Counted from the first letter of the stretch, positions 51,840 to 60,296 are shown. The stretch is 64,000 bases of DNA from an uncultured Dehalococcoidia bacterium (GCA_951812285.1 OX638292.1:2131001-2195000), one strand, 5' to 3'. Program-made: numbers and translations. Notes: generated by a model not told the origin, from the letters alone.

Positions 51840-52010
51840 CTAGCTGGTGCTCTCTAGACCTATGGGAATCGCTACAATACAACCGGCAGCGAAAAGCACA
51901 GCCCCAAGAACAGCCAGGGCCTGCCGAAGTAGAGAACCCTGGGCTGCTGCTCTAGACAACGAGCCAAGCCCAAGGCCGGACGCCACTAAAGCTATTGCCA
52001 GCACAACCAT
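51840..52010 (-). CDS. 56-residue membrane protein
   Basis: ATG at 52010 with AGGAGAT eight bases ahead and a TAG at 51842-51840. Translation gives two hydrophobic halves (VVLAIALVASGLGLGSLS, then LAVLGAVLFAAGCIVAIPIG) joined by a short polar turn. It is on the same strand and of the same build as the two genes downstream, so the three may form one cassette of membrane peptides. Confidence 0.5.
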   Translation of the reverse strand: MVVLAIALVASGLGLGSLSRAAAQGSLLRQALAVLGAVLFAAGCIVAIPIGLESTS

Positions 52011-52091
52011 GTTGACTTATCTCCTGTGTGCCCCTCATTGAGGCAGGTTGTTAACCACACCCAGCGCCCTAAAGCAATTGGGGCACGAGAG

Positions 52092-52120
52092 AGAGAAGTG
52101 CAATAGTCCCCCACTTCTCT
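52092..52120. terminator. 9-bp stem-loop between small genes
   Basis: AGAGAAGTG (52092-52100) pairs with CACTTCTCT (52112-52120); on the plus strand GAGTTTTCC follows. It lies downstream of the GIY-YIG-like gene, which ends at 52173 on the minus strand. Confidence 0.35.
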
Positions 52121-52172
52121 GAGTTTTCCACAGATCCGTAGGGTCCAGTGCTTTTCGGCAGGTATGGTTTGC

Positions 52173-52562
52173 TCACGTGAGCCAACGCGGTAGAAACAAT
52201 TGCATTCCTGTCGGTTGCTCAAAGATGTTCCAGGGCGGCAGGTTGACTTCAATCAGGGGCGCATCAGGAAAGGCGTCACCCTCGACGGGATGTAGTGTGG
52301 ACGCAAGGTAGGCTTCCACTCCACTCCTGCTATTGGGCTCTACATTCGCCCACGTTACCCGAAGGCCCGGCTCATGTTGCATTATCCTTGGGGAAATGCT
52401 GTGGCGGTAGAGTCGCTCTGCGATGTGTCCCTGACCAACATAGATTGTTGGCCCAGTGAACTGCCAGATGATGTAGACCCCCTCATCGAAGGGCAATACT
52501 CCGGGGAACGGTACAGGGAATTCGTGGAAGCCCCGTCCAGGTCTCTCCCATTGCATATGCAT
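52173..52562 (-). CDS. GIY-YIG-like nuclease-domain protein
   Basis: 129 residues from an ATG behind AAGGAAGG. EGVYIIWQFTGPTIYVGQG then IAERLYRH reproduces the start of the GIY-YIG fold: a GVY strand, an IYVGQG strand and the Arg on the following helix. A Glu further on (RSGVEAYLASTLHP) may be the metal ligand. It is a short single-domain form, such as is found beside defence genes. Cleavage activity is inferred only from motif similarity. Confidence 0.6.
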   Translation of the reverse strand: MHMQWERPGRGFHEFPVPFPGVLPFDEGVYIIWQFTGPTIYVGQGHIAERLYRHSISPRIMQHEPGLRVTWANVEPNSRSGVEAYLASTLHPVEGDAFPDAPLIEVNLPPWNIFEQPTGMQLFLPRWLT

Positions 52563-52598
52563 CACACCTTCCTTTGAGCATGCTGACCCGGATAGAAA

Positions 52599-52862
52599 CT
52601 ACGCACCACCCAGGTGCTCTATGGCCTGGTGAATTACCCGCCGTGCATGAGCATCCTGCCCGGAGATTTCCTTGGCAAGGTAGTAGACGGCGTGGAAGAC
52701 GTCGCGCATTTCGTCAAGGTCGCGTCGGCGTCGTGGTAATAGGTCCAGTTTCGACAGACGGTTGTAGCGGATAGTGAACTTCTTGATTTGCCCCTGAGAT
52801 GGAGCGTCCTTTGCCAAGTCAGACTCCCCAATCATCACAGTCCCCTGCATGAAATCCCACAT
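52599..52862 (-). CDS. Small uncharacterised protein
   Basis: Up to 87 residues; the true start may be an internal ATG (MQGTVMIGE) because no ribosome site precedes 52862. The C-terminal half (DLDEMRDVFHAVYYLAKEIS) is helical and reads like a real protein. No family recognised. Confidence 0.45.
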   Translation of the reverse strand: MWDFMQGTVMIGESDLAKDAPSQGQIKKFTIRYNRLSKLDLLPRRRRDLDEMRDVFHAVYYLAKEISGQDAHARRVIHQAIEHLGGA

Positions 52863-52959
52863 AAGAACTGTCTTGGTGGTTCGGGCCTCTCCGCACTACT
52901 GCCAATACCATCCTGGGACTCTGCAAGGCCGTCTACATTGCGGTTAGACTACGGTGTAG

Positions 52960-53670
52960 TCATAGGTTTGGGTGAACACCTAATCTTGCCAACCGATACT
53001 CCCTAACAAAGGCGCGGGCCAGACTTGCGTATGCCTTGTCGCCACCAACAAAGTCTCGCAGTTCATTCTTCAATGTCTCAACCTTGATGGCATTGCTCTC
53101 TCCCTTGGAAGCCTTCTTGATTTCGTACAACAGCCCCAGGTAACACCGCCTTAGACCGCGCAAGGTGTCTCTCCTTTTCTTAACGTGATGCGATTGATAT
53201 AGCTTGGTTGTCCGGATTGTTTCCTCGCCCAAGGGGCTCCCAGCTCTAGGTATTGCTAGACCTAAGGTTGCCTCCAAGGAAACCGGGCTGCCCAATCCGA
53301 TGTCTCCATCCTCCTTTACAATGAACGAGACGTGGTCCTCAGGATCAAGTGCGGGGTCTGATGGATCGAGAATCAGGAGATCTCCACCGGGCGATGTCGG
53401 GAACTGATCCGACTTGGCGCCGTTGCAGGCCGTACACGCCAATAGTAGGTTGTTCCAATCATATGCAAGGTGCGGAAACTTGGACCTCGGGCGAACGTGC
53501 TCAACCTCTTTCCCACGACCGCTGTCCGGGATGTAGTCTTCGCAGTAGCAGCATTTTCCGTGCTGCATCTTGTGCAGCGCCTTTACGACACTAGGTCGGT
53601 TGTATCGATTCTGAGCGGAAGACGTTGATAGGACGGATGGTGCAGAACTTGTACGCTTGATTTGAATCAC
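52960..53670 (-). CDS. ptuB: Septu PtuB-like HNH endonuclease
   Basis: 236 residues if started at the GTG at 53670, seven bases after GAGGG; the ATG at 53703 lies inside the ATPase gene. Zinc knuckle CCYC (Cys40, Cys43) and LACTACN (Cys79, Cys82) flank VEHVRPRSKF (His58) and DWNNLL (Asn73), a complete HNH fold. Together with the upstream ATPase this is the Septu pair, an anti-phage system that degrades or nicks nucleic acid on infection. The C-terminal half is helical and contacts PtuA in known systems. Confidence 0.8.
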   Translation of the reverse strand: MIQIKRTSSAPSVLSTSSAQNRYNRPSVVKALHKMQHGKCCYCEDYIPDSGRGKEVEHVRPRSKFPHLAYDWNNLLLACTACNGAKSDQFPTSPGGDLLILDPSDPALDPEDHVSFIVKEDGDIGLGSPVSLEATLGLAIPRAGSPLGEETIRTTKLYQSHHVKKRRDTLRGLRRCYLGLLYEIKKASKGESNAIKVETLKNELRDFVGGDKAYASLARAFVREYRLARLGVHPNL

Positions 53671-53680
53671 GCAATTGCCC

Positions 53681-54937
53681 TCAGATTTCTTGCTCAAGCT
53701 CATCGATTACGGATCTCTGTCTCATTTCAGCCCACTGCGCAGCATTGAGTTCGACATCGGTCTGCCCCAGCCTAATCGATTGAATCAGTCTGACCATTTC
53801 CAAGTATTCTACGGCACGCTCTCTTTGCCCTTCACTCAGAGACTCATTGCCAGCCAAGAATGAGAGCTCCTCTAGAATGTGTTCTGAGTCGGGGTCGTAA
53901 TCAACCACGTAGTCAAAGGCCTCGGATGCGAGTATCTGATCCGTCCTCCTGCCACCGAGGGGCTCGATACTGGCTGCCTCCACTCCCTTGTCGTCTGCTT
54001 TCCTGAGATGATAGTGGCGGTGAGGCCCGTCGGCGGACATGGAACGGAAAGTCCTTGCCACGAGTGGAGAGTGTGTGGCAGTAAAGAACTGGACTTGAGG
54101 CCAGGTCTTTCGAAGATCCGAGACTATTCGCTTCTGCCACTTGGGGTGAAGATGCTGTTCAATCTCGTCTATGATGACGATACCGTCCATGGGCCTCCCC
54201 AATTGTCTTCCGGAAGCCACCGCCCATCCCAGGAAGTCAGTAACCCAAAGAAAGGTGGATTTGTAACCGTCTGCAAGGTCGCGGAGAGCAACCGTTACGT
54301 CGTGGGGGTCCCTGACTGAAATCCCCATATCGCTAGTGCCGTTTTCCGCCAGGTTGACGCTGGATAGCCCTAGTATGTCTTTCAGAGCTTCTAATATGTT
54401 CTCTTGTCTAGTGTGTTGTAACCGTCGGATAGTCAGTTCTGGATTCTGCAGGCCTTCGCTATAGTTAAATAAGTTGTAGACGGCGCTGATAGCCGTGTAG
54501 CCCGCAATGTCTCCAGTTCCCGACGTGCCACGGCCGGCCCCGTAGCCGCAAACAAAAATACGGTGCCAAGGAAAATCCTTCCTTGGCGTGGTCTTCTGCC
54601 CAAGACTCTCCAATTGCCGGTTGAGTCTAGTCAGAGACGTTTCTACTCGAAACTCTCCTTCAACGCGGCCGCCTACAAGGTCGACGAGGTCAATGCGAAT
54701 GGTGGCTTTGTCTTTGCCGTCTCGGATGTATCCGCTGTCAGACTCCCGCAAGAGGCCGGCAGCACTCGAACCATCGCACAATCCTAAGGCAATTGCCTTC
54801 AGCAACGTAGTCTTCCCGGAAGCATTGTCTCCGGTCAATAGAGTCCAAGGAGCTGTTGCTGCTCCCACATTGGGTTCGACTACGACATTCTCGAAGCAGC
54901 GAAAGTTCTTGAGCTCAACTCGGTTGACATATAGCAT
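53681..54937 (-). CDS. ptuA: Septu PtuA-like ATPase
   Basis: 418 residues from the ATG at 54937, where the conserved LYVNRVELKNFRCFE begins; a TTG at 54970 would add 11 poorly conserved residues. LLTGDNASGKTTLLKA is Walker A (36-43), GIVIIDEIEQHLHPKW Walker B (about 250) and FFTATHSPLVARTF the D-loop/H-loop segment. This is the ABC/SMC-like ATPase of Septu, which regulates the HNH partner. The gene ends 10 bases before the PtuB start. Confidence 0.8.
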   Translation of the reverse strand: MLYVNRVELKNFRCFENVVVEPNVGAATAPWTLLTGDNASGKTTLLKAIALGLCDGSSAAGLLRESDSGYIRDGKDKATIRIDLVDLVGGRVEGEFRVETSLTRLNRQLESLGQKTTPRKDFPWHRIFVCGYGAGRGTSGTGDIAGYTAISAVYNLFNYSEGLQNPELTIRRLQHTRQENILEALKDILGLSSVNLAENGTSDMGISVRDPHDVTVALRDLADGYKSTFLWVTDFLGWAVASGRQLGRPMDGIVIIDEIEQHLHPKWQKRIVSDLRKTWPQVQFFTATHSPLVARTFRSMSADGPHRHYHLRKADDKGVEAASIEPLGGRRTDQILASEAFDYVVDYDPDSEHILEELSFLAGNESLSEGQRERAVEYLEMVRLIQSIRLGQTDVELNAAQWAEMRQRSVIDELEQEI

Positions 54938-55003
54938 CGGTTTGTCTTGACCTTCTTCATTCTTACCCAAATAGGGGCCGAAAACTATTGTGAGTAGGGG
55001 CCG

Positions 55004-56335
55004 CTATGTTCCCCGAACGGGCACCATGGCGCCTTGGCCATAGTAGGTCACCGGCGCCTGCCTGAGCGGTCTTCTGACTGAATGGGGGTCAATGCCCATC
55101 TTGAGGCAGTTGGTGACACCAACGGCCTCCCAATAGTTCTCAACTGGGAAGAACTGGCCCTCTTCCCAAGGCAGCTTAGAAAGGTCATTACGCATTATGT
55201 TGGAGTTCTCCCTGACCGCGATAACCTTGATACCCTGTTGGAGCGCAGCTAGGGTCGGAAGGCCCAGACAGCCGTCAGGGATGATCAGACAAGAGATATT
55301 CTCTGCACCCAAACCCTCTTGAATCCCCGTTTCTTTGCCGACGATTGATGGGCTGCGTTGCAGTCCTCTTAACACGCTCTGGAAGAACGTTACAGAAATG
55401 ACCTCAGCGGCCATCCTGGCGTCCACCACACCTACATCCATCTCAGCGACTTCCCTCGACTCAAACATGGGACTGTGCGCCGCTGGCACTCCGTACTTCA
55501 AAGAGATGGCGTGAGTAAGCATTGCTTCGACACCACCCCAAGGGTTTATTAGGTCTCCCTCTTGGTAGTAGTAGCTACTGTGAAGGTGGGAAGGAATTTC
55601 TATGACGGATGCGAGTGCCACCGCGTCGAATCCGCCTAGTCGTGCGTCAAGAATCTCCCATATTTGCTCAATACCCTTTACGGTCCCTCCTGCTGAACCA
55701 GAAGGGCCGTAGTCGCCATTCATTTTGAAGCTCGGGTCTACCATCACCACTTCCGTGGTCTGTAACCCAAAGTAGGCGCGGGCTGCGTTAACGGCATTTA
55801 TTGCCGCGTCTGTGAACAGCCGGTCCTCGTGAGCTTGGACAATCACCAGCAGTCTGTTTGAGCGAACGGGAATTAGTCGAGAAGTGCCCATCAGCACCTT
55901 GGCTATAACGCTCCCTTCCACGTAGTGAGTGTTTGATGGAATGTGAATGAGATCAGAGGCATTGAGTACGTTCGGGTGAGTAATCATTAAATCGCAGGAG
56001 CTCGCAACAAGATTGGCTGCCGGGCTCGCGTCCCCCGCGTGGCCTCCAACCTCCGCTCCAATCCCAGTGGGAACCAGCATCACCGCATTGAAAGAAGTCG
56101 TGTCTTCGTAAGCCCTTCTCTCGAACCTGAAAATGGATTCCGACTGGCTACCCCCGACATGAACGTTGACATCGCAGTCCCACGTCTCCTCGTTTGACTG
56201 AGTGACAGCGAACCTAATCGGTGCCTCTGTTGGGCCCAACCATTTGGCCACGCTCGTCTGCAATGCCCCGAACAGTCCCGTGGGCCCTAGGGGAGCCTGG
56301 ACTTGAATGGATTGTGTAGTGAGATACTCAGTCAT
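55004..56335 (-). CDS. DUF3326 protein
   Basis: 443 residues from the ATG at 56335 (GGAAG ahead), overlapping the upstream stop by eight bases. VMLVPTGIGAEVGGHAGDAS, CDLMITHPNVLNASDLIHIP and YVEGSVIAKVLMG are the DUF3326 signature. The family is known mostly from cyanobacteria and Chloroflexota and has no established function. Linked here to a PLP-dependent decarboxylase, suggesting a joint metabolic or cofactor role. The Septu ATPase follows 67 bases downstream in the same direction. Confidence 0.8.
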   Translation of the reverse strand: MTEYLTTQSIQVQAPLGPTGLFGALQTSVAKWLGPTEAPIRFAVTQSNEETWDCDVNVHVGGSQSESIFRFERRAYEDTTSFNAVMLVPTGIGAEVGGHAGDASPAANLVASSCDLMITHPNVLNASDLIHIPSNTHYVEGSVIAKVLMGTSRLIPVRSNRLLVIVQAHEDRLFTDAAINAVNAARAYFGLQTTEVVMVDPSFKMNGDYGPSGSAGGTVKGIEQIWEILDARLGGFDAVALASVIEIPSHLHSSYYYQEGDLINPWGGVEAMLTHAISLKYGVPAAHSPMFESREVAEMDVGVVDARMAAEVISVTFFQSVLRGLQRSPSIVGKETGIQEGLGAENISCLIIPDGCLGLPTLAALQQGIKVIAVRENSNIMRNDLSKLPWEEGQFFPVENYWEAVGVTNCLKMGIDPHSVRRPLRQAPVTYYGQGAMVPVRGT

Positions 56336-57644
56336 TGGACTTCCAGAATGACGCGAAGTCATGATAGTCAAATCTCTTGGCCACTCGATATTGCCCGTCT
56401 GGGTCCAGTATACCGACCTGTGGTAGGTTTACACCGTTAAAGCGGTGAGCTTTGGCTAGGCTGTAGGCGCCAGCTTCCCTGAAGACAACTCTTTGGCCTA
56501 CCTCTAGCGGCGTAGGAAGTCTGTAGGTACCGAAGATGTCACCGGCCAAACAAGTGGCTCCTGCTATTACATACTCAAACGGTCCATCATCCAAATGCCC
56601 TACCACGTCGGGCTGATAGTCGAATTCGAGGACTTCGGGCATGTGGTTGATGGTGGTGTCCAACACTGCAATCCGTTTGCCGTCCACCTCAAAAGTGTCC
56701 AATACGCTCCCAATCAAGTAGCCGGCCGCGCGAACCAAACCTGCACCAGGTTCAATGAAGACCTCCGCACCGAACCTGGCCCTGATTAGCTCTGCGGCCT
56801 CAACCAAGGGGTCGAGGGACACGCCCTCTAGGAGGTACCCTCCGCCTAGATTAACCCATTTAACTTCTTGCCACTTGGGGATCGCATTGATGAGCGCCAC
56901 AACATTATCTAGCAGTTCGTGAAAGTTCTCGGAATCCGAGTTGGAGTGGAAGTGTAACCCTTCCACTTGGGTTGGACTATCGGCCAATAACTGGGGCACT
57001 TGGTCGATTGTTACTCCCAACTTTGACCCGAGCCGGGATGGGTCGTACCTGCAATCAGAAACGTAGGAGACCTTCGTATTGACCCTGATGCCCAAACTTT
57101 TTGTGGACCCAATCACACTGCCAAAGCTCTTGAGCTGCGCGAGGGAATTAGCGGAGATGAAATCACACAGAGTGCACAGTTCTGAAAATTCTTTAGGTCT
57201 GATGCCAGGTGATGTGAAGTGAGTCTTGGCTCCCGGGAAAGAGTCTTTGATGAGTCTTGCCTCAAAGGGGGAGCTTACAGCGAATCCATCTAAGTGGGGG
57301 GCAAAGATCTCAAGCACATCGAGCAAAGCCAAAGCCTTGATTGCGTATAGAACCTTCACGCTCGCTTTCTCTCGAGCAATCAAGCCAAGGCCCAACAGAC
57401 TCACGAGCTCTGATTGGTCGAACACGAGTGCTGGAGTTTCGATCTTGCTGACCACTTCCTGTGAAGGTAAGCAAGGGTCAGAAGCAAGGTCGAATTGCCC
57501 AACGTCGGTGGGTAGACCTGCTGAGGGACCAATTGAGGGAGAGCATACATCTGTCAGACGACTCTTGCTGCCCAATTCACTACTCTGCTTGCTGGCGGGT
57601 GAAAATTCCCCATCCGGAAATTCGGGTGGGCCGTATTGAGTCAT
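56328..57644 (-). CDS. PLP-dependent decarboxylase, Orn/DAP/Arg group 2 type
   Basis: About 438 residues. KIETPALVFDQSEL opens the TIM barrel; the Lys in LYAIKAL (about residue 103) binds pyridoxal phosphate; FHSNSDSEN, FIEPGAGLVRAAG and GATCLAGDIFG supply the His, phosphate-binding Gly and Cys-x4-Asp residues of this fold. Closest in feel to carboxynorspermidine or diaminopimelate decarboxylases. The first 65 residues do not match the family and lack a ribosome site, so the start is uncertain. Coupled to DUF3326. Confidence 0.7.
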   Translation of the reverse strand: MTQYGPPEFPDGEFSPASKQSSELGSKSRLTDVCSPSIGPSAGLPTDVGQFDLASDPCLPSQEVVSKIETPALVFDQSELVSLLGLGLIAREKASVKVLYAIKALALLDVLEIFAPHLDGFAVSSPFEARLIKDSFPGAKTHFTSPGIRPKEFSELCTLCDFISANSLAQLKSFGSVIGSTKSLGIRVNTKVSYVSDCRYDPSRLGSKLGVTIDQVPQLLADSPTQVEGLHFHSNSDSENFHELLDNVVALINAIPKWQEVKWVNLGGGYLLEGVSLDPLVEAAELIRARFGAEVFIEPGAGLVRAAGYLIGSVLDTFEVDGKRIAVLDTTINHMPEVLEFDYQPDVVGHLDDGPFEYVIAGATCLAGDIFGTYRLPTPLEVGQRVVFREAGAYSLAKAHRFNGVNLPQVGILDPDGQYRVAKRFDYHDFASFWKSND

Positions 57645-57827
57645 GGGTGAATGGCATCGCACAGGAAATGCCAGGCAGAACTGCTTCTATCATTAGCAAC
57701 GTCGCCATGACACAACTCTAGCGACATAGCACGGGGATGTATAGTCCTTAGGAGATTCCATATCGAGTTGGGACGCATTCGGATCCTCCAGTGTGATGCG
57801 GCCTATCCTTCCTATCCTTGTTTGCCG

Positions 57828-58223
57828 TCACGCCACCTTCTCCACCATCCACCTCAATCGAGAATTCGCACCTTGTTGGGCCGTCACCAGCGCCGTCGCC
57901 TGATAGGCCAGCATAGCTACGTAGCAGTGGAGGGTGATGCGACGGAGCCCCCTCGTGTAGTGCCGCTCCAACCGCCTGCTCTGCTTCAGCGACTTGAAGG
58001 TACGCTCAATGGCCCGTCGCTTGGCGTACAGGGCCTGCCACTCTGCGCCGTTGCGAGGGAGGACGCCGACGACTCGCAGGTTGCGGGCGGGATCCTCCCA
58101 CACTTCATCGTTGCAGTACGAAAGCAGTGCATAAGTTCCCCTTAAGACCCATTGCTCCGCCGTCGGTCTTGCCTCCACTCCCCGCACCCGCCCAAGGGCT
58201 ATCTCCAGATCCCAGCACAACAC
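57828..58223 (-). pseudogene. DDE transposase remnant (IS4/IS1182-like C-terminus)
   Basis: Only the last 130 codons remain. RRAIERTFKSLKQSRRLERH contains the catalytic Glu, and YTRGLRRITLHCYVAMLAY is the usual C-terminal helix of IS4-clan enzymes. The two Asp residues are missing upstream. It marks an old insertion between the cargo and the control region. Confidence 0.7.
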
Positions 58224-58258
58224 CGCCGCGCTGGAGTCGCAGTGCGGCGGCGTTGTGC
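58215..58258. terminator. 15-bp stem after the ImmA-like gene
   Basis: GCACAACACCGCCGC (58215-58229) pairs with GCGGCGGCGTTGTGC (58244-58258) with a single mismatch. It sits right after the ImmA-like stop, at the edge of the transposase remnant, and may be a bidirectional terminator or an insertion-sequence end. Confidence 0.5.
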
Positions 58259-58264
58259 ATACAG

Positions 58265-58717
58265 TTAGTTATGTACTTCCCTCAAGTCTAAGTGCGCTTG
58301 GAAGCAGATCAACTCCTCCGGCACTCCAAAGTACTCTGCAATCTCCCACGCCCCTGCGAGGCCCTCATCAACCGCCTCCTTCGCGTCCAACAGCAGGGCA
58401 TGAGCAAAGTCCTCCGCCTCCCTCTCCAGCCTATTCCCGAGACTCGTGTATTTCCGCATCCACATGTGATTGCCGGGATGGAGGAGTTTGTGACCGATTG
58501 CATGGGCAACAACCCACCGACGCCACCCTGGTGTCAACCTATCCGCCACGCCGATGCAGTCGTCTACCATGAGCTCCTGCAAGGACTCCAGCTTCAATTC
58601 AACCACTGCCAATCCCAGAATATTGGCCACGGATTCAGCGTCGACTTGGCCGCTGAGGCCAAGCTTCTTTCTTAGTTCCGTCGCCTTTCGCCGAGCTCCA
58701 TTGACCCGCATGTTCAC
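58265..58717 (-). CDS. ImmA/IrrE-family protein lacking the catalytic Glu
   Basis: 150 residues, ATGA overlap with the XRE gene. The family normally has HExxH; here the motif is VAHAIGHKLLHPG (His72, His76) with Ala73 in place of Glu. The third-ligand helix (RLEREAEDFAHALLL) is present. In ICEBs1 the ImmA protease cleaves the repressor ImmR and starts excision. Without the Glu, hydrolysis should be lost or very weak, so this copy may sense or bind the repressor without cutting it. Confidence 0.8.
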   Translation of the reverse strand: MNMRVNGARRKATELRKKLGLSGQVDAESVANILGLAVVELKLESLQELMVDDCIGVADRLTPGWRRWVVAHAIGHKLLHPGNHMWMRKYTSLGNRLEREAEDFAHALLLDAKEAVDEGLAGAWEIAEYFGVPEELICFQAHLDLREVHN

Positions 58718-59070
58718 CGCCCCCGCAACCGTCGGTCTCGCACAAAGTGGATGAAATCCCGTATCGTCTCGACGTCCTCCGGTGGCAACTCTGCCACTGC
58801 TTGCCGAAAGGAGACTTCCGTCTCATTCAAGAGCTCTTCCAGCACATCATCTCGACCCAAGAGCCAGTCGGTGCTAACGCCGAGCGTTCTGGCTAAGTCT
58901 GTGAGATGCTCCGGTGTGGGTTGCATCTTCCCGGCTTCCCAACACCAGACAGCGTGGTGACTTACCGCCAGAAGAGCGCTGAGGTCCTTTTGGGTCATGC
59001 CGGCATTCTTCCGGACATCCCGAATGCGGGCTCCGAGTTCATCCCAGCGATAGCCGCGGTCCTGCGTCAT
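58714..59070 (-). CDS. XRE-family element repressor (ImmR-like)
   Basis: 118 residues. An N-terminal helix-turn-helix (MTQKDLSALLAVSHHAVWCW, residues 25-44) is followed by STDWLLGRDDVLEEL and an acidic C-terminal tail, as in ImmR and phage repressors. It is co-translated with the ImmA-like protein. The promoter carries a GAAC-N4-GTTC site in its spacer. Likely master repressor of the element. Confidence 0.85.
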   Translation of the reverse strand: MTQDRGYRWDELGARIRDVRKNAGMTQKDLSALLAVSHHAVWCWEAGKMQPTPEHLTDLARTLGVSTDWLLGRDDVLEELLNETEVSFRQAVAELPPEDVETIRDFIHFVRDRRLRGR

Positions 59071-59102
59071 CTAGTCCAACCCTCCTCTTTTTCCCCACAG
59101 AC

Positions 59103-59152
59103 ATGATACCAGAACAATAGTTCTTGACAACCCATCTTTATCTATGATTATA
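59103..59152. promoter_or_regulatory. Divergent promoters with operator at the repressor locus
   Basis: Leftward: -35 TTGTCA (59130-59125), 16-base spacer, -10 TATCAT (59108-59103), with GAACAATAGTTC (59112-59123) filling the spacer. Rightward: TTGACA at 59124-59129 and ATTATA at 59147-59152, 17 apart. One bound repressor could silence both. Confidence 0.6.
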
Positions 59153-59410
59153 TTGACGTTCTAAGCATAGCTTATGTTAAAGGAGGCTTCGTGTTGCGAG
59201 TACATCTACTTCCCCCAGTCCAGTTCACTGGTAAGGCGTTTGGAACAGGTCTCGAGAGCTTCACGTCTCGCAGGTCTTGCTGCAACTGGAAGCAACCGCA
59301 AGCACCTTTGCCCCATTGCCCAAGCTCAATGGTTCGACCTCTTCTGCAACCCTGCGATACAGACCTCGTGGCAGCAAGCATCAAGGACATCACTTCATTG
59401 GAGTGTGTGC
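59153..59410. other. Leader of the small HTH genes
   Basis: No reliable gene. An open frame runs in phase into the 59,411 gene but its start has no ribosome site and the residues are not protein-like. Probably 5' untranslated sequence of the rightward transcript. Confidence 0.4.
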
Positions 59411-59728
59411 ATGAAGACAATTGACCTTTCTCTCTATCTACCCAGCGAGGACGTCTTGTCCTCACTGGTCCGAAGGCAAGTGCCGCTTGAAACGGGTCTG
59501 CTGCCTGAGGACTTCGCCATGCGTCTCGAGTTGTTGAAGGACGCCAGCGGTCTCACATGGAACGCCTTCTCCGACACCCTTGGCGTCGACCCCAAGCTGG
59601 TCTTGCGATGGCGCCAGGGAGCGGAACCCAGCGGTGGTCCAATGCACTCCCTCTTTCGCCTTTCCGCCTGCATACCTCGGGGCCTCGACATCCTGCTAGT
59701 CGAGCGTCTGCCAAAGACATCGCGATAG
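59411..59728 (+). CDS. Small HTH-type protein, paralogue 1
   Basis: 105 residues from the ATG at 59411 with GGAG seven bases ahead. FAMRLELLKDASGLTWNAFS and LGVDPKLVLRWRQGAEPSG form a helix-turn-helix with a WRQG wing, close in build to the next gene. Likely an element regulator or excision factor. Spaced 9 bases from its neighbour. Confidence 0.6.
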   Translation: MKTIDLSLYLPSEDVLSSLVRRQVPLETGLLPEDFAMRLELLKDASGLTWNAFSDTLGVDPKLVLRWRQGAEPSGGPMHSLFRLSACIPRGLDILLVERLPKTSR

Positions 59729-59737
59729 GAGGGCTCC

Positions 59738-60040
59738 ATGCCACGGCGTCACGCGACCTTTCGCCGAGTCCACCACCCCTTTCCATCCGACTTTCCACTC
59801 CGGCTGCGAAGCTTCCAGGAAGCATCCGGGTTCTCATGGAACCATCTCGCCCGCAACCTCGGCACGGACGCCCTCACACTTAGGCGCTGGCGTGCCGGGT
59901 CCCGCCCCAACGCACAACACCTTCTTGCTCTTCTGGCTCTGGCCCAAAGCCTTGGCCTCGAGCACCTGCTCACCACTGCTCCGGGTCCGAAGCAAGTCTC
60001 CCTCTGGCCCATGCTGTCAGAACCCGATCACCACGCCTAG
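59738..60040 (+). CDS. Small HTH-type protein, paralogue 2
   Basis: 100 residues; GGAGG precedes the ATG. FPLRLRSFQEASGFSWNHLA, NLGTDALTLRRWRAGSRPN and HLLALLALAQSLGLEHLL align well with paralogue 1, indicating an ancient tandem duplication. Two DNA-binding proteins in a row next to the recombinase suggest excision or transcription control, as with Xis-like factors. Confidence 0.6.
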   Translation: MPRRHATFRRVHHPFPSDFPLRLRSFQEASGFSWNHLARNLGTDALTLRRWRAGSRPNAQHLLALLALAQSLGLEHLLTTAPGPKQVSLWPMLSEPDHHA

Positions 60041-60122
60041 CCAGGGAGGTCATGGTCACTACAGCCTTGGCCCTCACGCCACTCCCAGACTCTAGGCTCG
60101 ATGCTCGACCCTTCGAATGCCT

Positions 60123-60296
60123 TCAATCCAACCCTTGCCTCAGCTCCGTGGGAATCACTCCCGCCACGCAGACTCCACCTCCGACCTGTTGCGGCCAGTC
60201 AACGCTATTGGGACATGGTGCGCATAACGGGGTGCATGGACGAACTCCCGTGATAGGGATTACGTGCCCGTCTTCGTCAACCCACACTGAGTGCAC
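60123..60296 (-). CDS. Possible 57-residue Cys-containing protein
   Basis: A GTG at 60296 has GGAG five bases ahead. The product is protein-like (VHSVWVDEDGHVIPITGVRP) and has a CTPLCAPC cluster that could bind zinc or iron. A weaker frame lies opposite on the plus strand (60,052-60,300). Only one of the two can be real, and neither is certain. Confidence 0.35.
   Translation of the reverse strand: MHSVWVDEDGHVIPITGVRPCTPLCAPCPNSVDWPQQVGGGVCVAGVIPTELRQGLD

Noticed and set aside
51791-51955. 54-codon plus-strand frame with a fair ribosome site
   Set aside because: It lies opposite the better supported 56-residue membrane gene and has no recognisable structure.
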